Source: Ureibacillus acetophenoni (GTDB lineage Bacteria; Bacillota; Bacilli; Bacillales_A; Planococcaceae). From it: a stretch of DNA of 64,000 nucleotides. The notes under the pieces were generated by a model. That model worked only from the letters and a program-made list of their open reading frames with translations, was not told where the DNA came from and ran no database searches. This document shows, one piece after another, positions 1 to 10,000 of the stretch. The stretch is taken from NCBI RefSeq assembly GCF_900220965.1, contig NZ_OBQC01000001.1, forward strand, positions 124,001 through 188,000. The letters run 5' to 3'. Numbering within the stretch: position 1 is the stretch's first letter; each line of letters opens with the position of its first letter. The position numbers were made by a program, and so were the translations under genes.

Positions 1-1
1 T

Positions 2-400
2 GTGTTGATTAGTCGATTCTATTTTATAAGTTACATGAAACATCTCGAATCAGAAGGTATGTCTGTAAGCACTCGAAACAAAAAGGTCAATTCGCTTAAG
101 GTGTACAACGATTGGTTGTTCAAAAATAGATTGGTAGAAAATATTTTCATTAGTATCAAAAGAGACAAAGTGAAGGTTGCACATGGTTCAGAAGCAGATG
201 TGAGTGTTTTGAATGACCAGCAGGTAGAACAGTTCCTTTTCCACCTAGAGAAAGAAACACAACGAAACAAACTGATTGGCTACTTGCTGCTCTACACTGG
301 CATTCGAGTGTCTGAATTAGTGAATATCAAAATCTCAGACGTGTATCAACTGACCTCACATCTCACAGTTCGGGGCAAAGGGGGCAAAATTATTATATAG
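2..400 (+). pseudogene. Tyrosine recombinase (Xer/phage integrase type), 3'-truncated remnant
   Basis: The frame is open from the window edge, so the real start is probably upstream. It carries the end of the SAM-like DNA-binding domain and the beginning of the catalytic domain. The motif LLLYTGIRVSELVNI holds the first catalytic arginine of this family. The reading frame stops soon after VRGKGGKIII, so the H-x-x-R box and the nucleophilic tyrosine are absent and the product cannot be active. A second, longer decayed copy lies at 1488-2199 and is nearly identical in the TGIRV region, which marks the two as paralogous copies of one mobile-element gene. The recombinase identity is firm. The inactivity is inferred from the missing catalytic residues. 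Confidence 0.8.
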
Positions 401-402
401 AG

Positions 403-441
403 AGCTCTTGTATGAGAAATGACTTGTACAAGAGCTTTTCT
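403..441 (+). terminator. Hairpin terminator after the recombinase remnant
   Basis: AGCTCTTGTA pairs with TACAAGAGCT and is followed by TTTTC. Confidence 0.6.
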
Positions 442-507
442 TATTACATACAGTTTTAATACCGTTTTAGGTAAACTTTTAAACATATATTTTTTCCTTG
501 AATGAGT

Positions 508-541
508 CCTAACATCTATTACAGGTGTTAGGGCTTTTTTG
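508..541 (+). terminator. Hairpin terminator upstream of the RadC remnant
   Basis: CCTAACA pairs with TGTTAGG and is followed by a six-base T-run. A hairpin in the same position precedes the second RadC remnant at 6653. Confidence 0.65.
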
Positions 542-572
542 TATTTACTAAACAATTCAAGGAGTGAATTAC

Positions 573-1024
573 ATGGCAGAGAGTCAAAAGAACATACCAG
601 CAAAACGAGTTGATATTGAATCGGTTAAATTAGTCAAAGAGAAAACGATGATGTACAAGAATCGAAGAGTTCGTTCACCTCAAGATGCCTATGAATTGAA
701 GAAAGAATTTTTAGGGGAAGTAGATCGTGAGCACTTTGTAGTTCTTTGCATGGATACAAAAAATCAGTCTACAAATATTCAAAAAGTTCACATAGGTTCT
801 CTTACTCAAATATTGTACACCCGAGAGAAGTGTTAAAGTCTGCAATACTAAGTAATTCAGCTAGCATAATCTGTGAGTATAACCATCCTAGCAATGATAC
901 AACTCCCTCATCAGAAGATATCGCAGTTACACAAAGATTATTGAAGGCAGGTCAAATTGTGGGTATGTAATCGGTCATCTTATTATCTGTGAAGATAAAT
1001 TTAAAAGAAGCAGGATACATGTGA
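573..1024 (+). pseudogene. RadC-like JAB/MPN-domain protein, multiply frameshifted
   Basis: The ATG at 573 follows AAGGAG. The N-terminus reads PAKRVDIESVKLVKE then YKNRRVRSPQDAYEL, which is typical of the RadC-like genes carried by mobile elements. The frame shifts near 805-812: HIGSLTQ is in one frame and [15 protein letters not shown] continues in another. A further break follows at the stop near 967, and IGHLIICEDKF and then KEAGYM appear in other frames. The JAMM motif survives only as [16 protein letters not shown], so the first histidine of H-x-H has become tyrosine. Several independent lesions mean a true pseudogene rather than a sequencing slip. It lies 164 bases after a recombinase remnant, as expected of a Xer-RadC cassette. 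Confidence 0.82.
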
Positions 1025-1487
1025 GGGGGAAAATCAATGTCAGCAGAACATCGTTTATCGGAAGTTTTGTTTGGTAAATGACGAAATTGTTTCTGATTTT
1101 TTAGATGGATAGATTTAGTATACTCACTACAAAACTAATGATAAACTCACAACAATAATAAATGCTAATGGTGTCGGAATTGGAAAGTGCATGCGACTCA
1201 TAACATGTGCTCATTTTGCATGCCTAAAAACTGACGTCATTATTTATATAACTGTCGCTAAGTAGAAAAGGGGGGTATGTGGTAACAAATAGTTGTAACT
1301 GCAGTGGTCTCATATGTAGATCCTATTGCAAAAGAAATTATTGAAGGAGATTAAATTAAATGATAATTTGTCCATGTTAATTGAAAGAAAATAGATGTAA
1401 AAATTGTCGTTCAAAAATTGCCTTTGGTAAATAACGGATTAAGTGGTGGGGGAAGAATTCACTACTCTTTTTTTGTTTGGAGGAAAT
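1025..1487. other. Gap with no recognisable gene
   Basis: About 460 bases between two pseudogenes. I see only short open frames, including VVTAVVSYVDPIAKEIIEG near 1291-1353, which I cannot place. The segment is probably decayed mobile-element DNA. Confidence 0.4.
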
Positions 1488-2199
1488 ATGATGATAGTTA
1501 AAATACTAGAATCCTTTCAACGTTGGCTCATAGAAGATGGTAAGGAAGCCGCTACAAAAGTTACATGAACGAAATACGAAAATTCAACGCTTATCTAGTT
1601 GAAAAGAATGTGATCATGATGTGTTGCTTAGTCGAATTTACTTTACTAGTTACATGAAACATTTTGAACCGAAGGTATATAAGTAAGCAGAAGTGAGTGT
1701 TTTGAATGACCAGAAGGAAGAACAGTTTCTTTTTACACTTATAGAAGGAAACACAACGAAACAAACTGCTTGGCTACTTGCTGCTCTACACTGGCATTCG
1801 AGTGTTTGAAATTGTGAATATCAAAATCTCAGACGTGGATCAACTAACCCTCACATCTCACAGTTCGGGGCAAAGGGGGCAAAATTCGAGAGATTCCTTT
1901 GAGAAAAGATGTTCTCGAATCTATACAGGTCTACATGCTGGGCGAAAGGGGCAATTCCAAGTTTCCTGAAAGTCCATTTTTATTGGTGAGTCAACGTGCA
2001 GGGAAGGTGCAAAGAGATGAAATCAGAAGTTGGCTTAACGAAACAGGCAAACAGCTACTCTTTCACATTACCCGCACATGCTACGACATACATTTTGTAC
2101 TAGATTGATAAGAAAAGGTGTTGAAATCAGTTCAGTCTTAATTATACATGTACATCAAAAGTAGAGAAACAAAATGCAGTAAATCGACTGTATAATTAG
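1488..2199 (+). pseudogene. Tyrosine recombinase, near full-span but broken
   Basis: A good site (TTTGGAGGAAAT) precedes ATG 1488. The N-terminus ILESFQRWLIEDGKEAATK stops early and resumes in another frame as YMNEIRKFNAYLVEK. The copy then has an internal deletion relative to the remnant at 2-400. The TGIRVFEIVNI segment follows, then SPFLLVSQRAGKVQRDEI. One more frameshift near 2070 puts PHMLRHTFCTRLIRKG, the H-x-x-R catalytic box, in a different frame from the upstream part. The tail EKQNAVNRLYN ends at a TAG at 2197-2199, and the segment that should hold the catalytic tyrosine is missing. It is dead. Confidence 0.82.
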
Positions 2200-2379
2200 T
2201 AAACAATTTAACACATATTAGTATAATAGTTATAGTGAAAAATAATAATAAGTAATATTTTAATAGAACATAGAATATATAGACTAATTATCTTCCAAAT
2301 AATTGGTTGTTGTGTGTTGTTTGTAAAATACTTCCATAGTATAATTGTAATGGTAACATTATGTATTGGAGGTATTTTA

Positions 2380-5300
2380 ATGAGTAAAAAATATAAAATA
2401 ATGTTTACGGCTTCTGCAGTATCTGTTGCAACTGTAGCAAGCATTGTAGCAATTGCTCCAACTACTGTAGATGCTAGTATGAATTTTCCAGATGTAACTC
2501 CATCTGACTATTTCTATGAAGCTGTTACAAGTTTAGCAGAACGTAATATTATTAATGGTTACCCTGATGGGAAGTATCATGCAGAGGATGTAATTACACG
2601 TGGACAAGCAGCAAAAATTATTGCAGGTGTGTTAGGTTTAGATACTGAAAATGTAACAAATCCAAATTTCACTGACGTTCCAAAAAACCATCCATTCTAC
2701 GGAGAGATTGCCACATTAGCAAATGCAGGAATTATTGATGGTTACAATGGAAAATACCTTCCAAACGATCCTATTATCCGTGACCATATGGCAAAAATCA
2801 TAGCTAATGCGTTTCAATTAGAATCACAATCTACAATTGTATTGCCATTTAACGATGTACATGCAAGCTACCAATCTTATATAGCTGCTCTATATGAAAA
2901 TGAGATTACAACAGGAACAACACCGACTACGTTTGATGGTAATAAAAAAGTAAGCCGTGGTGAAATGGCGGTGTTTGTTACGAGAGCTGAGGCTTCTTTA
3001 ACAACAGAAATAGAGTTAATAATTGAAAATATATCTCATAACACAATTCAATCAAATGAAGGTAAATTTACTGTTGCTAGTGAACTATCAACTATTTTCA
3101 AAGAATCAAATGAGGTTGCCTTAAAGGGTGCAAGAGTGACTGCAACAGTTAAGAATGGTAGTATTGTTTCTATTCAATCGATCACATTAAACGAATCAGG
3201 CCAATCAAAATCTCCGGTTATATTTGATGGTGGTGAAGGAACCATTGATGAGCTGATTGTAAATGCTGATTTTGTGAGCATCCAATCATTAAATGTTGCT
3301 GGAAACATTACCTTGTCCAATAAAGTAACAACTGAAGTTGTATTAAACAAAGTTACATCCAATGGACAATTACTAATTGAATCTGCCGATACAACAGTTG
3401 CATCATTAATACCAGTTGCGGAAACTACTACAGGTCCAAAAATAACACTAAACGCTACTTCACTTTTACAAGGGATTCTAGCTAAACGTGACAATGTAGC
3501 AATTATTTCAGATACAAAAATACCAGAAATCCTAATTGATTTAGGCGTTTCTTCTATTCAAGTAGACGGTGAAGTAGGAAATTTAACTGTTAATGTGGAT
3601 ATTGCCCTAGAAATAACAGGGAATGCTACAATTGATCAACTTGCTGTTGCTGCAGCAGCTGAAATTGCACTTGAAATCCAAGGGATAGTACGTGAACTAC
3701 TTGTTCAATCAACTGCAGCAAAACTAGAAGTAGGCACAAAAATTGACATTGAACAAGTAATTCTACCAACAGATTCAAAACCTGAAAATGTTATTTCAAA
3801 CTATCAACAGATAAAAGATAAGATTAGTAAAGTCGTAGACACTACTGGATCAACCGTGCAAGAAACGTCATCACCATCGGGAGATGGTTTAGGTGGTGAT
3901 GATGGAGGCTCAAAATCACCAGTATCACCACCATCGGAAAGCGGTGGTGGTTCATCAACACCGGTAGATAGAACTCCACCGACGATAACAATACATTCAA
4001 CTATAATAGGTGAAGGTGATAGTGTTTATGTTAAAAGTAATGAAATCGGAACAGTATATTTAGTTCCTAATTCATTAAACCCTAAAAATAAAAGTGAACT
4101 AGATAAATTAGTAAATGCAAGTAATGCTGTTAATGTAACAGTTCAAAAAGTGGAGAGGGATATAAATATCCCTACATTAAATCTGACCCCTGGTGAGTAT
4201 AAAGTCATTGCAGTAGACAACTCTGGAAATCTCTCGACACCAAAACAAGTTACTATAATCGACAAAGTAACTGAAGCAGTAAATGTAGAAGTTAATAACT
4301 TAACTATAGATACCATAATAACTAATAGTGCTGTTCCAAATGGTACAGATAGCTATAAAATTACAATTATCGAATCAAAAACATTTAGATTATCGAGTCA
4401 ATTTATTGAAACTAGCGGTGGGGTTGGAATAGAACTAAGTAATAGCGATAAATCAATATTTACTTTTAATATAAGTGATATTGCAAGTAGAGAATATACT
4501 GTCGTTGTACTGTTCTTCGATGAATACAACAATATTCGTGGTTATGAAGCGGTTCCTGTAATGTTAGATGAGCAAACAGAGCCAACAATTGAACTATATC
4601 TACGCTCATATAAAACGGATTATCTTTTAGAAGAAGAGTTCGACTATGAATTCCTTGAATTTACTGATAAAAATGGAAATCAAATTGATATAAATGAAGC
4701 TGATATTCAAATAATTGGGTTTGATAGTAGTGATTATATAACCGATCAAAAAGTAACTGTAAAAGTAAATGGCTGGAGTAAAACCATTTTAGTCAGCGTT
4801 CTTCCAGCTGCTCCGAATTTGATCCTAGACGATATTTTGGATGTAATTGTTGGAATGGATAGTACAATGGAGTACAAAATAGAAGATACTGATAATTGGA
4901 TTAAATATGATGAGAATAATCCCCCAGATTTATCTGGAGAAATATCTATTACGGTAAGATACTCGGCAACAAACGAAAAACCACCTAGCCACACAGCATA
5001 TTTTGGTTTTTCTAATTTAAATTTCTTATTAGACGAAGATACTAAGAATGGTAACCCTACTAATTCACTTTCTTTTGCATGGCATAATATTGATCAACTT
5101 GATGAATCAACTATTATTTCTTTAAATGGAAAAACTTTGGACAATTTATTCTACGAAAACCAAAATATTTTACATGTATTAGGTAGTAAAGACATTAAAA
5201 TAACAGGAGTTACATGGAATATTAACGGTGATAAATTAGTATCAGCTTTTACATTAGAAGAGCCAATTAATATGAAAGAAGCAGTAGGAGTAAGTTTTAG

Positions 5301-6489
5301 CCTTAGAAGTTTAGAAGAGTTGAACGGTTGGGTTGGATTTGATTATGTTGCACTTTATAAGGCAACCGATTCGGAGTTACTTGATTTACTTGTAGAAGAG
5401 ATTAAATTAAATGAATTAGATACAAATGGGAACAGTCAAGAAATTTTATTATATATGAGTACAAATAGGGAATTAATTCACAGTTATAATCAATTGTTTG
5501 CTCTATACTACATCGAAGAGATAACATCTTCTATCGATACACTTACGGATATTGGTAAATTGCAAGAAATAATTAATAAAGTAAATGTGATGAAAAATGA
5601 TGAAGATCAAATTACACCAACAGACTCTGAAAAGGTAGCAATTGCAAAAACAACGATTCAAGGCTTAAATATTGCTTGGGATACTGATGCAGTAACAACA
5701 GTAACTTTAGTAAATCAAGCAATTGAAGGAGCAACTTTACCAGATGGAGTAATTGCAGTAGCAGCCGAGGGAACAGCTGAAAATATCGGTAATGTAGTAA
5801 TCACGATTTCAAGTGGAGTAGAGTCTGACATAATTGTGATTGCAGCCCCAATCCCAACACAGGCAATTAAAGCGGTAAATAATGCAGATGATGTAACAAG
5901 CTTCAGAGAAGCAATCGATGCAAATTGGGAAGAACTAGGGATTTCGGAAGAAATCAAAAATAACTTTATGGCGTTACCAGAAGATGCAGGACGTCAAAAA
6001 GCAGTGTTTGCATATTTCCAAGGTGAATTTGCAGATGCTGATACAATTAAAGAAGTTTTCGAATATGCAGTAAATCAAGAGTTTCATAAGTTTGAATTTA
6101 TCAATGCGGTGGATGGAGCAAATAGTGCGGAAGAAATGAAAACAGCACTTACTACTTATATCCCAACACTACATGCAGATCGAGTCGAACTAATAGCAGA
6201 TTTTAAAGCAAAAGGGATGACTGCCGAGGCTGAAGCATTAGAAATAACTAAGTATACAACAGTTTTGGCTACTGTTAACGAGATGGTCGATGATGAATCA
6301 TTATTAGAATTAGCTAAACAACTGTTGGAAAAGAGATTAGATACGACAGAAAAAGCCTTCTTTGGAACTGAAAATATAGTAAACGCAATTCAAGAAATTA
6401 TTAATTCAAAGGGTGTAATTCGAGCTTCATCAACGTTAAGTATGGGTGTCAACTTTACTATTAATAATGGTATCCTGAAGTTTATCTAA
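2380..6489 (+). CDS. Large SLH-domain surface protein
   Basis: A secreted wall-bound protein of 1369 residues. ATG 2380 is preferred over upstream starts because it follows TTGGAGG and begins a clean signal peptide (MSKKYKIMFTASAV, cleavage near VDA-S). Three SLH domains occupy about residues 33-210. Their TRAE-like motifs read ITRGQAAKII, IIRDHMAKII and VSRGEMAVFV. A beta-rich region follows, then a Gly/Ser/Pro linker near 497-532, then Ig-like segments. The last 250 residues are helical, with a module near 1215-1260 (EFADADTIKEVF, then INAVDGANSAEEMKTAL) that recurs in the S-layer protein at 36275 and in the protein at 39369. SLH domains bind secondary wall polysaccharide. The enzymatic or structural role of the rest is unknown. 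Recombinase and RadC remnants flank the gene, so it may have travelled with them. Confidence 0.85.
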   Translation: MSKKYKIMFTASAVSVATVASIVAIAPTTVDASMNFPDVTPSDYFYEAVTSLAERNIINGYPDGKYHAEDVITRGQAAKIIAGVLGLDTENVTNPNFTDVPKNHPFYGEIATLANAGIIDGYNGKYLPNDPIIRDHMAKIIANAFQLESQSTIVLPFNDVHASYQSYIAALYENEITTGTTPTTFDGNKKVSRGEMAVFVTRAEASLTTEIELIIENISHNTIQSNEGKFTVASELSTIFKESNEVALKGARVTATVKNGSIVSIQSITLNESGQSKSPVIFDGGEGTIDELIVNADFVSIQSLNVAGNITLSNKVTTEVVLNKVTSNGQLLIESADTTVASLIPVAETTTGPKITLNATSLLQGILAKRDNVAIISDTKIPEILIDLGVSSIQVDGEVGNLTVNVDIALEITGNATIDQLAVAAAAEIALEIQGIVRELLVQSTAAKLEVGTKIDIEQVILPTDSKPENVISNYQQIKDKISKVVDTTGSTVQETSSPSGDGLGGDDGGSKSPVSPPSESGGGSSTPVDRTPPTITIHSTIIGEGDSVYVKSNEIGTVYLVPNSLNPKNKSELDKLVNASNAVNVTVQKVERDINIPTLNLTPGEYKVIAVDNSGNLSTPKQVTIIDKVTEAVNVEVNNLTIDTIITNSAVPNGTDSYKITIIESKTFRLSSQFIETSGGVGIELSNSDKSIFTFNISDIASREYTVVVLFFDEYNNIRGYEAVPVMLDEQTEPTIELYLRSYKTDYLLEEEFDYEFLEFTDKNGNQIDINEADIQIIGFDSSDYITDQKVTVKVNGWSKTILVSVLPAAPNLILDDILDVIVGMDSTMEYKIEDTDNWIKYDENNPPDLSGEISITVRYSATNEKPPSHTAYFGFSNLNFLLDEDTKNGNPTNSLSFAWHNIDQLDESTIISLNGKTLDNLFYENQNILHVLGSKDIKITGVTWNINGDKLVSAFTLEEPINMKEAVGVSFSLRSLEELNGWVGFDYVALYKATDSELLDLLVEEIKLNELDTNGNSQEILLYMSTNRELIHSYNQLFALYYIEEITSSIDTLTDIGKLQEIINKVNVMKNDEDQITPTDSEKVAIAKTTIQGLNIAWDTDAVTTVTLVNQAIEGATLPDGVIAVAAEGTAENIGNVVITISSGVESDIIVIAAPIPTQAIKAVNNADDVTSFREAIDANWEELGISEEIKNNFMALPEDAGRQKAVFAYFQGEFADADTIKEVFEYAVNQEFHKFEFINAVDGANSAEEMKTALTTYIPTLHADRVELIADFKAKGMTAEAEALEITKYTTVLATVNEMVDDESLLELAKQLLEKRLDTTEKAFFGTENIVNAIQEIINSKGVIRASSTLSMGVNFTINNGILKFI

Positions 6490-6597
6490 AACTTAGAGAG
6501 TATCTACATTTATGGTAACTCTTTTCCATTACAAAACCGTATCACCCTACATTACAACCATATATTATATTCATAGAAAAGCTATTCTAATTTATCC

Positions 6598-6637
6598 AGC
6601 TCTAATTCCTTTCGAGGGATTAGAGCTATTTTTATTT
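6598..6637 (+). terminator. Hairpin terminator downstream of the large SLH gene
   Basis: AGCTCTAATTC pairs with GGATTAGAGCT around a TTTCGA loop and is followed by ATTTTTATTT. Confidence 0.7.
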
Positions 6638-6652
6638 AAGGAGGAATGTGAA

Positions 6653-6838
6653 ATGAGAAAGTATGATTACACCGAGCGTAGGGTCCTGTTTGTTGATGTT
6701 GTAAGGGAGGAGAAGCGGGCCCCAGCGAGGCGAGTGAATATTGTGAGTGAGAAATTAGCGAGGGTACCTAGTTCGCTTTACAGGAGGCTGTCTGTGATGA
6801 TAGTTTTGTATCACTATGGAATCATTGAGCGATTATAA
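6653..6838 (+). pseudogene. RadC-like N-terminal remnant, second copy
   Basis: A 61-codon frame follows a strong AAGGAGG site. Residues APARRVNIVSEKLARVPSSL match the conserved N-terminal strip of mobile RadC-like proteins, and match PAKRVDIESVKLVKE in the copy at 573. Homology stops after about 35 residues and the JAB domain is absent. As at 573, a terminator hairpin sits just upstream. Calling this a broken radC rather than a real small gene rests on that short match, so confidence is moderate. Confidence 0.6.
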
Positions 6839-6871
6839 ATGTAATAAGTACATAGTCTCACCTTGAATCAA

Positions 6872-6910
6872 CACTTCCATCTACTTTAGATGTAAGTGCT
6901 TTTTTTATTT
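6872..6910 (+). terminator. Hairpin terminator
   Basis: ACACTTCCATCTA pairs with TAGATGTAAGTG and is followed by TTTTTTT. Confidence 0.65.
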
Positions 6911-7059
6911 TTATGATAAATGAATCAAATTTACCATAATTTTGAATACGAGTTTGGACAAGCGCATATATAGTTAAATCTCATTCTATGTATAGATTAC
7001 TTCATTTCATAGAGTGATATAGTCAAAAAGTCGTCAGTGGAAAAGGGGGAATGGTATTG

Positions 7060-10000
7060 ATGAAGAAGTTAGTGAGTAAGTTCTTTAGTGCGTTTCTCGT
7101 ACTAGCTATGGTCTTGTCCATGTTTAGTCCAGCGGTGACTGTTTCGGCAAATGAGGGAACTCAGCCGTTTAAGCAAAACAGTCCAAGCGAAAGCACGATG
7201 CAGTTAAAGGCAGCGATTGCGGAACAATTAAATGTAATCGATGGTGGGCCAAAGCTGCACAGAGATTTGGAAGGATTAACCGGTGATCAGGATGTTCCGG
7301 TCATTATTCATTTATCTGAAAAGCCTGTTGCTCTTGAAAAGGGCTTAAGCCAGTTAAAAGGAAAAGGATTTTCAAAATCACAAGAAAATTCTGTTAGAGG
7401 AAAAGTACAAGCCCAGCAAGCTAAGGTTAAAAGAGAATTAAATGCAAAAAAGGTTAATATTCAAACAGGGTATGAGTTTGATACAGTGTTGAACGGTATT
7501 GCTGCTACTGTTAAAGCAGATGACCTCGCTGAGTTACTAACTGTTGATGGGATTACGTTAGTTGAACCTGATACGATTGTCTATGCAATGGAGGAACCAG
7601 AAGCATTCGTGCCAACAAAAGATGGCAATGTAGATGCAATGATGAATACAAGTATCGGCTTCTTAGGGATTGAAAAACTTTGGGCTGAAGGTATTGAAGG
7701 ACAAGGCATTAAAGTTGCTGTACTAGATACGGGAATTGATGCAGATCATCCAGAGTTTGCAGGGATTTATAAGGGTGGTAAGAACTTCGTACCTCATACA
7801 GGAACTGATTACGCAAGAACTCGTGCTGAAGATGATGCATCAGAAACATCTCCACTAGATAGGCCAGCACATAGACCGGAATTCGATGCTAGCGGTAGAT
7901 CATTCTATACGAGTCATGGGACCCACGTTGCTGGAACGATTGCAGCAATTGGTGCTAATGAATATGGAATTAAAGGGATTGCTCCAAAAGTTGATCTTTA
8001 TGCGTACCGAGTACTTGGTGCATATGGAAGTGGATCGACTTCTGGAATCATTGCAGCAATTGAATATGCTGTTCAACAGGAAATGGATATTATTAATCTA
8101 TCACTTGGTGGCGGATCTAACTCAGAAACAGATGCTAGTTCATTTGCCATTAATAACGCAATGATGGCTGGAACGATTGGTGTTGTTGCGACAGGAAATT
8201 CAGGTCCAAACCGTGGAACGATGGGCACTCCATCGACATCTCGTCTAGGAATTGCTGTAGGTAATACAACGAATCCAGAAACGATGTACAACGGAGAAGT
8301 CAATGTTACGGTTGGTTCTTATAACTTAACAAAACAAATTCAGTTAATGGCAACAACGTTTGGACAAGACTTAGCGACACAACTTCAAGGGGAATTTGAG
8401 TTAGTTGCGATTCCTGGAGTTGGAGTAGCGACGGATTTTGACGGAATTGATGTAAACGGGAAGGTTGCGTTAATTTCACGTGGTGAAATTCCTTTTGTTG
8501 ATAAGATTGCCAATGCGAAAACGAATGGTGCAATCGCAACGATTATTCATAACTTTGCTGGTGGTACAAATGCACCGAATGCATCTGGCACATTTTTAGG
8601 TGATGCTTTTGAATTTATTCCAACGTTTGATATGTCTCAAACTGACGGGGATGCAATACGCGCGGCTTTAAATGGTGGAGAGGGTACTGTTAATTTTGGT
8701 AACTTTGGCTCTACTTCGACAGCTGGAGATGAGGTAAACGATTCAAGTTCACGTGGACCTTCTACGCCGAACTTTGATATTAAGCCAGATGTAACTGCAC
8801 CTGGTACGAATATTATGTCTACAATTCCAATGTACAAAGCAGATTACCCGGAAGCTGTTTATGATGAAGCATATGCTCGAAAAACGGGAACATCAATGGC
8901 AACACCACATATTGCAGGGATTGTAGCATTAATTAAGCAAGCAAATCCTGACTGGAATGCTTTCGATGTTAAGGTTGCTTTATCGAATACTGCAAAGCTA
9001 CTGGATACCTCTAAATATGATGTGTTCGACCAAGGTGCAGGTCGTGTAGATGCTTATGCGGCAGCTCACGCAAGTGTACTTGCTTATGGATTGGATACGG
9101 CAGTACTAGATGGTGGTGGAGCAGTAGTTGAAAACTTGAAGGGAACTGTTACTTTTGGGCCGCAGCCATTAAAAGATGGTGATGTTTCGGTTACGAAGCA
9201 AGTTCTTGTTAAAGATTTAAAGGGAATTGGCGGAAATTACACAGTGACAGTCCAGACTACTAAATCATATGGTGATGCTCAAGTAACAGTGGACAAGCCT
9301 TCATTCACATTGAATGGTGAAGAGATGTTGAATGTTACATTAACGGCTTCCCAATCGGATGCACCAGCAGGATCTGAAATTCTAGGATATATCCATATTA
9401 ACGGTGGAGGCTCAGAGATTTCATTGCCATTTGCAGCTGACTTTGGTGGAGTTGCTCAAACAGAAATTCGAGATATGGCGATAACTGAAACAGACCTGTC
9501 CTTTAATGGAGATGGAGTTAAGGATTCAGCTGATCTTACATTCAAACTTACAGGGGATGTAGCTACAAACTATATTGAGCTTTGGGATATTATGAATCCA
9601 GATGGTGGGTATTACGGCGACGGCTACATCGGTTACTTACATGCTGGTTCTTCACTTGGAGCAGGGTCGTGGAGGTTAGGTGTTACTGGTCAATATACAC
9701 CGTGGGGCACTTCAACTAAAGCAGCAATCCCTGATGGATTATATACAATTGATTTTACTGCTCAATCAGCATCAGGAGTTATCAGTGACTATGTAGGACC
9801 AATCGTAGTGAAAACAACAAAACCAGAAGTCGCTGGTACGGTGGCAGATGGTGCGGTCACTGGACAAGTAACAGACAAATATATTGAATACAATACAGCG
9901 TTAGTTCGATATGGCTTAGACTATGATTTAAATGAAAAACTGAAAGCTTCATATATTGCAACCGTTGATGGAGTCGATGCGGCTGCAGTGGAGTTCGAAT

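Noticed and set aside
573..1024. Functional DNA-repair RadC
   Set aside because: At least two frameshifts and loss of the first JAMM histidine.
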